Part shown: positions 60,731 through 64,000 of the stretch, in pieces
Numbering within the stretch: position 1 is the stretch's first letter
Layout of the letters: each line of letters opens with the position of its first letter
Position numbers and translations under genes: made by a program
Source of the DNA: Colimorpha_A sp900556615
GTDB lineage: Bacteria > Bacillota > Clostridia > Oscillospirales > CAG-272
Length of the DNA stretch: 64,000 bases
Reading direction: 5' to 3'
Assembly (NCBI GenBank): GCA_963598415.1
Contig: CAVBUH010000007.1
Span: 124,001-188,000, forward strand
Notes under the pieces: model-generated
The model's database searches: none
The model's input: the letters and a program-made list of their open reading frames with translations, nothing else
What the model was told of the DNA's origin: nothing

Positions 60731-63070
60731 ATGAAAAAAACATACATACTTATTATATGTCTCGCGATTCTTTCGGTCATGGGCATCATACTTGCATCGT
60801 GCGCGGGGCAGGAAAAAGGAGATACAACCATGACAGGGGATACGAATTCGATTTCTGGAGGCACGGATACCGATACGCTTCAGACCGGACCGTCACTCGT
60901 TGAGCTTCCCAAAGACGAGCCGGTGACTCTTAAGAGCGGAGCCTCGGAGATCACGCTTCAGGCAGCGGAAAGCACATTGTATATCCGCTCCCTTACCACC
61001 GCCCAGGGGACAAATGTTGCGGCTGACGATTCGGAATACAGTCTCCCCTATATTATTGAGCGGGACAGCAAGAATTATACGGCCGTATGGAAGCTTTCGT
61101 CTGTAGAAAAAAAGGTCTATGAGACAAAGGAAGAAGCGGTATTTACATATGAAGATCAGTCGGGAAGCAAATGTGTACTCACAATTCACGTTACGGCGCA
61201 TATCGATATTGTAGGACCTTTTGAGTTTGTAACCAAAATGGAGAATACAAGAGTTGCGGATCTTCGTATTAAACCGGGAGACTTTGCCTCCGCGAAATTC
61301 AACGTAGGAGATGGTGCCTATGTTATGTCGGTAAAAAAGGAAAGCGGTCAGGCAGAGGGATATACGCATTTTGACGGTCAGCATTTTAATGGAGATGGCA
61401 TATATAAATATGACGTAAACGGTTCGCTCCAGACTTCAATTTGGTGCAATACGAACCAGAACTGGAACGGAAGCGGATATCTTCCCATGGTTTATATGCA
61501 GGGGAAGAGTGCCGGTGCTTATTGCGCACTCGAATGGTCCTCCGGCGCCGTATTCGTACAGGGATATAATGACGGTACGGCAGAAATGTCGGTGAACATG
61601 GACGGTATCGCGGTAGATGCTACTTCCCCGATATTCTCTACAATTGTACGCGGTAAGGAAACCTTTGTATTTCCGACGGTATATTACGGTGCCTATGATG
61701 GAGAAAAGGTTGATGACGGAAGTAACTTATTCAAGAAATGGTTCTTTGCGATAAAGGTTCCGGCTAATCTTCGTGAGGATCCGGCAGAACCGTTCAGTCA
61801 GATGGATATGCAGGTTGGACTTGACGCCGCTGAATTGAATGTAGACGCGATCAAATGGGATTACGGCTGGTGGAGCAATGACGCAAGGGGCTCTGTCGGA
61901 AATTGGACGTCTTATGAGGGCTCGTGGAAGGTACGCAGCACGGCATATCAGAATGTAATGAAGAGCTATGGCTGTGTAACATTAAAGAGATTTACAACGA
62001 AAGCCAACTCCATGGGTGTTTCGCTTACAACATATCTATTGCTTCATGACACACTGGATTCTAACGGAAAGGTAACCGACAAGGAAGGCGAATTTAATTC
62101 CCTGACGCATCCGGATTGGTTCTCAAATCGAAGAATTGACAAAGGAATGGGCGAATCGGCAGATCTCGGAAATGAGGCCTGCGTAGCGTTTCTTCAGGAA
62201 GAAATGAAGGAATTTTTCACCAAAAACGGCGTTACGACCTGGCGTTCCGATTTTGAACCGATTTCAAGAAGCTCTAATCTTGAAAACAGACATGATGCAA
62301 ATGGTTCTGATGTGCAGTATTGGTGTACGGTCGGCTTTAAAGAGCTTGCCGAGTATCTGATTGAAAACGTCGAGGGCTTCCGTTATGAAAGCTGCAGCAG
62401 CGGCGGTTCCATGAAGGATTTATTTACCGCTACGCTTGCTACGGTTATCAATTGCGACGATGCGGCGAACTATCTGTCAATGCGTACTACCTTCTATGAC
62501 AGCAGCTATGTAATTCATCCTTCGCAGCTTCAGTTGCCCTGTAATATGGATTTCTGTAACCCCTCAAAATCTACCTTCTATCCGGTGGTGGATTCAACCT
62601 GCACCGATGAAGATTATGACTTTAAGGATACCATGCTTGATATGGGATTCAGGACACAGCTTTTAGGTGCTCCGATGTTTTCCTCATGGACCGGTACGGT
62701 TCTGAGAGATTATGTCAAAGAATATTCTACCATGTATGAGGAGAAGGTACGCGCGCTTGTGCGCGACGGTGATCTTTACCATATTCTTCCGAGACCAGAC
62801 GGCGTGAATTGGGACGGCGTTATGTACGCCGATTCCGACAGCAGTAATGAAATCAAGGGAGCGGTATTTCTCTTTAAGCCTTCGGAAAATACTTCCGAAA
62901 CCTATACGGTGAAGCTTGACGGTCTTGACGCCGAAACAACGTATAAGCTTACCTTTGAGGACAGAGACGAACAAAACTGTACCGTCAAAGGCAGCGAGCT
63001 TATGAAAACGGGAATCACCGTTTCCATTAAGAGCATCGGTTCGGAAATCATCTGGATTACGGAGGCATAA
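60731..63070 (+). CDS. GH36-like alpha-galactosidase lipoprotein
   Basis: A 779-residue protein with lipoprotein signal GIILASCAGQ. The N-terminal beta-sandwich (about 80-350) leads into a TIM-barrel region: AIKWDYGWWSND near 375, TWRSDFEPIS near 503 (possible nucleophile Asp), RYESCSSGGS near 552 (the ESCxGG motif of GH36) and VINCDDAANYL near 574 (possible acid/base Asp). A C-terminal beta domain follows. It acts outside the membrane and would release galactose or open up oligosaccharides for the binding protein encoded upstream. It is divergent enough that substrate should not be assumed. Confidence 0.82.
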   Translation: MKKTYILIICLAILSVMGIILASCAGQEKGDTTMTGDTNSISGGTDTDTLQTGPSLVELPKDEPVTLKSGASEITLQAAESTLYIRSLTTAQGTNVAADDSEYSLPYIIERDSKNYTAVWKLSSVEKKVYETKEEAVFTYEDQSGSKCVLTIHVTAHIDIVGPFEFVTKMENTRVADLRIKPGDFASAKFNVGDGAYVMSVKKESGQAEGYTHFDGQHFNGDGIYKYDVNGSLQTSIWCNTNQNWNGSGYLPMVYMQGKSAGAYCALEWSSGAVFVQGYNDGTAEMSVNMDGIAVDATSPIFSTIVRGKETFVFPTVYYGAYDGEKVDDGSNLFKKWFFAIKVPANLREDPAEPFSQMDMQVGLDAAELNVDAIKWDYGWWSNDARGSVGNWTSYEGSWKVRSTAYQNVMKSYGCVTLKRFTTKANSMGVSLTTYLLLHDTLDSNGKVTDKEGEFNSLTHPDWFSNRRIDKGMGESADLGNEACVAFLQEEMKEFFTKNGVTTWRSDFEPISRSSNLENRHDANGSDVQYWCTVGFKELAEYLIENVEGFRYESCSSGGSMKDLFTATLATVINCDDAANYLSMRTTFYDSSYVIHPSQLQLPCNMDFCNPSKSTFYPVVDSTCTDEDYDFKDTMLDMGFRTQLLGAPMFSSWTGTVLRDYVKEYSTMYEEKVRALVRDGDLYHILPRPDGVNWDGVMYADSDSSNEIKGAVFLFKPSENTSETYTVKLDGLDAETTYKLTFEDRDEQNCTVKGSELMKTGITVSIKSIGSEIIWITEA

Positions 63071-63074
63071 TGCT

Positions 63075-64000
63075 ATGTTTTCAAGTAAAACTACCCTTCG
63101 CGATATGGAGCTTATCAGACGGGCTTTTTCAGAACTGATCAACGATCCGTCAAGGCTTCCGGTTTCCTATAAGCTTGACGGAATCGGTTATCACGGATTC
63201 CCGGAAGCGCTCAAGGTTAAAACGGAGCGCCGCCTGATAGATGCCAATATTGTGGAAAGAACCTATTCGGCGAATATACCGGATACCGCGCTCACGCTCA
63301 GAGTTGAGTGCTTTGAGTACAAGGATTTTCCGGTATATGAATGGACGGCATATTTTGAAAATAACAGCGACAGGAAATCAGCGGTTATATCAGACTTCTT
63401 CGGAATAAACACTTTTGTTCCGACCGAAGGAACGGTAACCCTGTACAGTAATAACGGAGATTTTTGTAACAGATCGGGGCTTGAGACAACGGCAAGCTTG
63501 CTTCGGGAGGGCACACTTTTTGAAGCGGCAAGCAAGGAAGGACGTTCCTGCGATCGGGCATGGCCTTATTACCGTATAACCTGTGAAGGCGGTTTCGGAT
63601 ATAATATTGCAATCGGCTGGCCGGGGAATTGGAAATGTTTGATTGAGGGGGAGAGAGGAGGATTCCGCTTTAAAGCGAAACAGGAATACACAAAGTTTTA
63701 TCTTAAACCCGGTGAGACGGCACGCAGTCCGAGAATTGTTGTTATGGCTTTTGACGGAGACAGCGACCGAGGCATTAATGTTTGGCGCAGATGGATGTTT
63801 GCTCATAATTTGCCGCGGACAAGGGGAGGGATGATAACACCTAAAATGTGCTTTACCCATAGCGGAGGAGGCGAAGAGTTTACTCTTGCCACCGAGGAGA
63901 ATCAGTGCTCTGCAATCAATAGACTGATAGAAAAAGGCGTCACACCCGATATATGGTGGATAGATGCAGGCTGGTATCCCTGTTATGATGAAAGCGGAGT
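63075..64000 (+). CDS. Second GH36-like glycoside hydrolase (3' end outside window)
   Basis: The start ATG 63075 follows GGAGG (63061-63065), which lies within the last codons of the upstream enzyme. 308 residues are visible and the frame is open at base 64000. The N-terminal beta-sandwich (about 1-240) is followed by INVWRRWMFAHNLPRTRGG, a characteristic GH36 linker, and the first barrel strand DIWWIDAGWYP near 293. No signal peptide, so it is probably cytosolic, in contrast to the lipoprotein enzyme before it. The pair may act on the same sugar in two compartments. Confidence 0.85.
   Translation, partial: MFSSKTTLRDMELIRRAFSELINDPSRLPVSYKLDGIGYHGFPEALKVKTERRLIDANIVERTYSANIPDTALTLRVECFEYKDFPVYEWTAYFENNSDRKSAVISDFFGINTFVPTEGTVTLYSNNGDFCNRSGLETTASLLREGTLFEAASKEGRSCDRAWPYYRITCEGGFGYNIAIGWPGNWKCLIEGERGGFRFKAKQEYTKFYLKPGETARSPRIVVMAFDGDSDRGINVWRRWMFAHNLPRTRGGMITPKMCFTHSGGGEEFTLATEENQCSAINRLIEKGVTPDIWWIDAGWYPCYDESG

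Overview
The window looks like a chromosomal segment of an anaerobic, spore-forming member of the Clostridia (Bacillota), probably a gut-type Oscillospiraceae or Christensenellales relative. The evidence is a spore protease gene next to spoIIP, a single-chain pyruvate:ferredoxin oxidoreductase, a glmS ribozyme before glmS, a MecA adaptor, Clostridia-style housekeeping genes with strong GGAGG ribosome sites, two relics of the transposon gene tnpV, and lipoprotein sugar-binding and GH36 genes. No rRNA, tRNA or CRISPR array was seen.

Layout. 1-3,600: the start of a gene leaving the window, a structured-RNA candidate, and a divergent AraC regulator / Gfo-Idh-MocA pair. 3,650-8,081: a tnpV relic and a surface-protein island. 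In the island a cell-wall-anchored SGNH hydrolase fused to a thioester adhesin domain lies next to a small serine recombinase, and two Hin-like inverted sites flank a consensus promoter that now points away from the adhesin gene. I read this as a phase-variation switch in the OFF state. 8,088-11,263: an ABC importer of the COG2984/4120/1101 type, split by a miniature repeat element. 11,470-21,660: SPFH plus Arc-like gene, pyrG, a YhbD/bactofilin-like pair with a duplicated promoter, an ABC exporter, a second tnpV relic, and a divergent HxlR / flavin-oxidase-family pair. 21,780-33,250: LexA-box-controlled dinB, a broken nuclease-family lipoprotein, a LacI regulator, glmS with its ribozyme, and a sigma factor / RsgI-like anti-sigma pair carrying four PepSY repeats.

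33,442-46,298 is a long leftward housekeeping block: PFOR, rsmG, mnmG, M24 peptidase, AEC transporter, uracil-DNA glycosylase, mecA, a PLP enzyme and a parvulin. 46,440-51,920 is a strikingly AT-rich island holding ten stand-alone XRE/Cro-type regulator genes or relics, with duplicated operators, duplicated gene starts and chimeric joints. This regulator array and the invertible promoter are the two most unusual things in the window. 52,100-54,470 is the gpr-spoIIP sporulation operon. 54,752-64,000 holds an oligopeptide-binding lipoprotein, a DUF4364 protein, a sigma factor, a zinc-ribbon protein with a structured leader, and the start of a sugar-utilisation operon (sugar-binding lipoprotein and two GH36-like enzymes, the last cut by the window end).

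At least ten copies of a ~175-bp miniature element (ends TTAAGGCAATACCGC) and two further structured repeat families are scattered between genes. They often sit exactly at gene ends or inside operons, so the genome has been shaped by small non-autonomous repeats.
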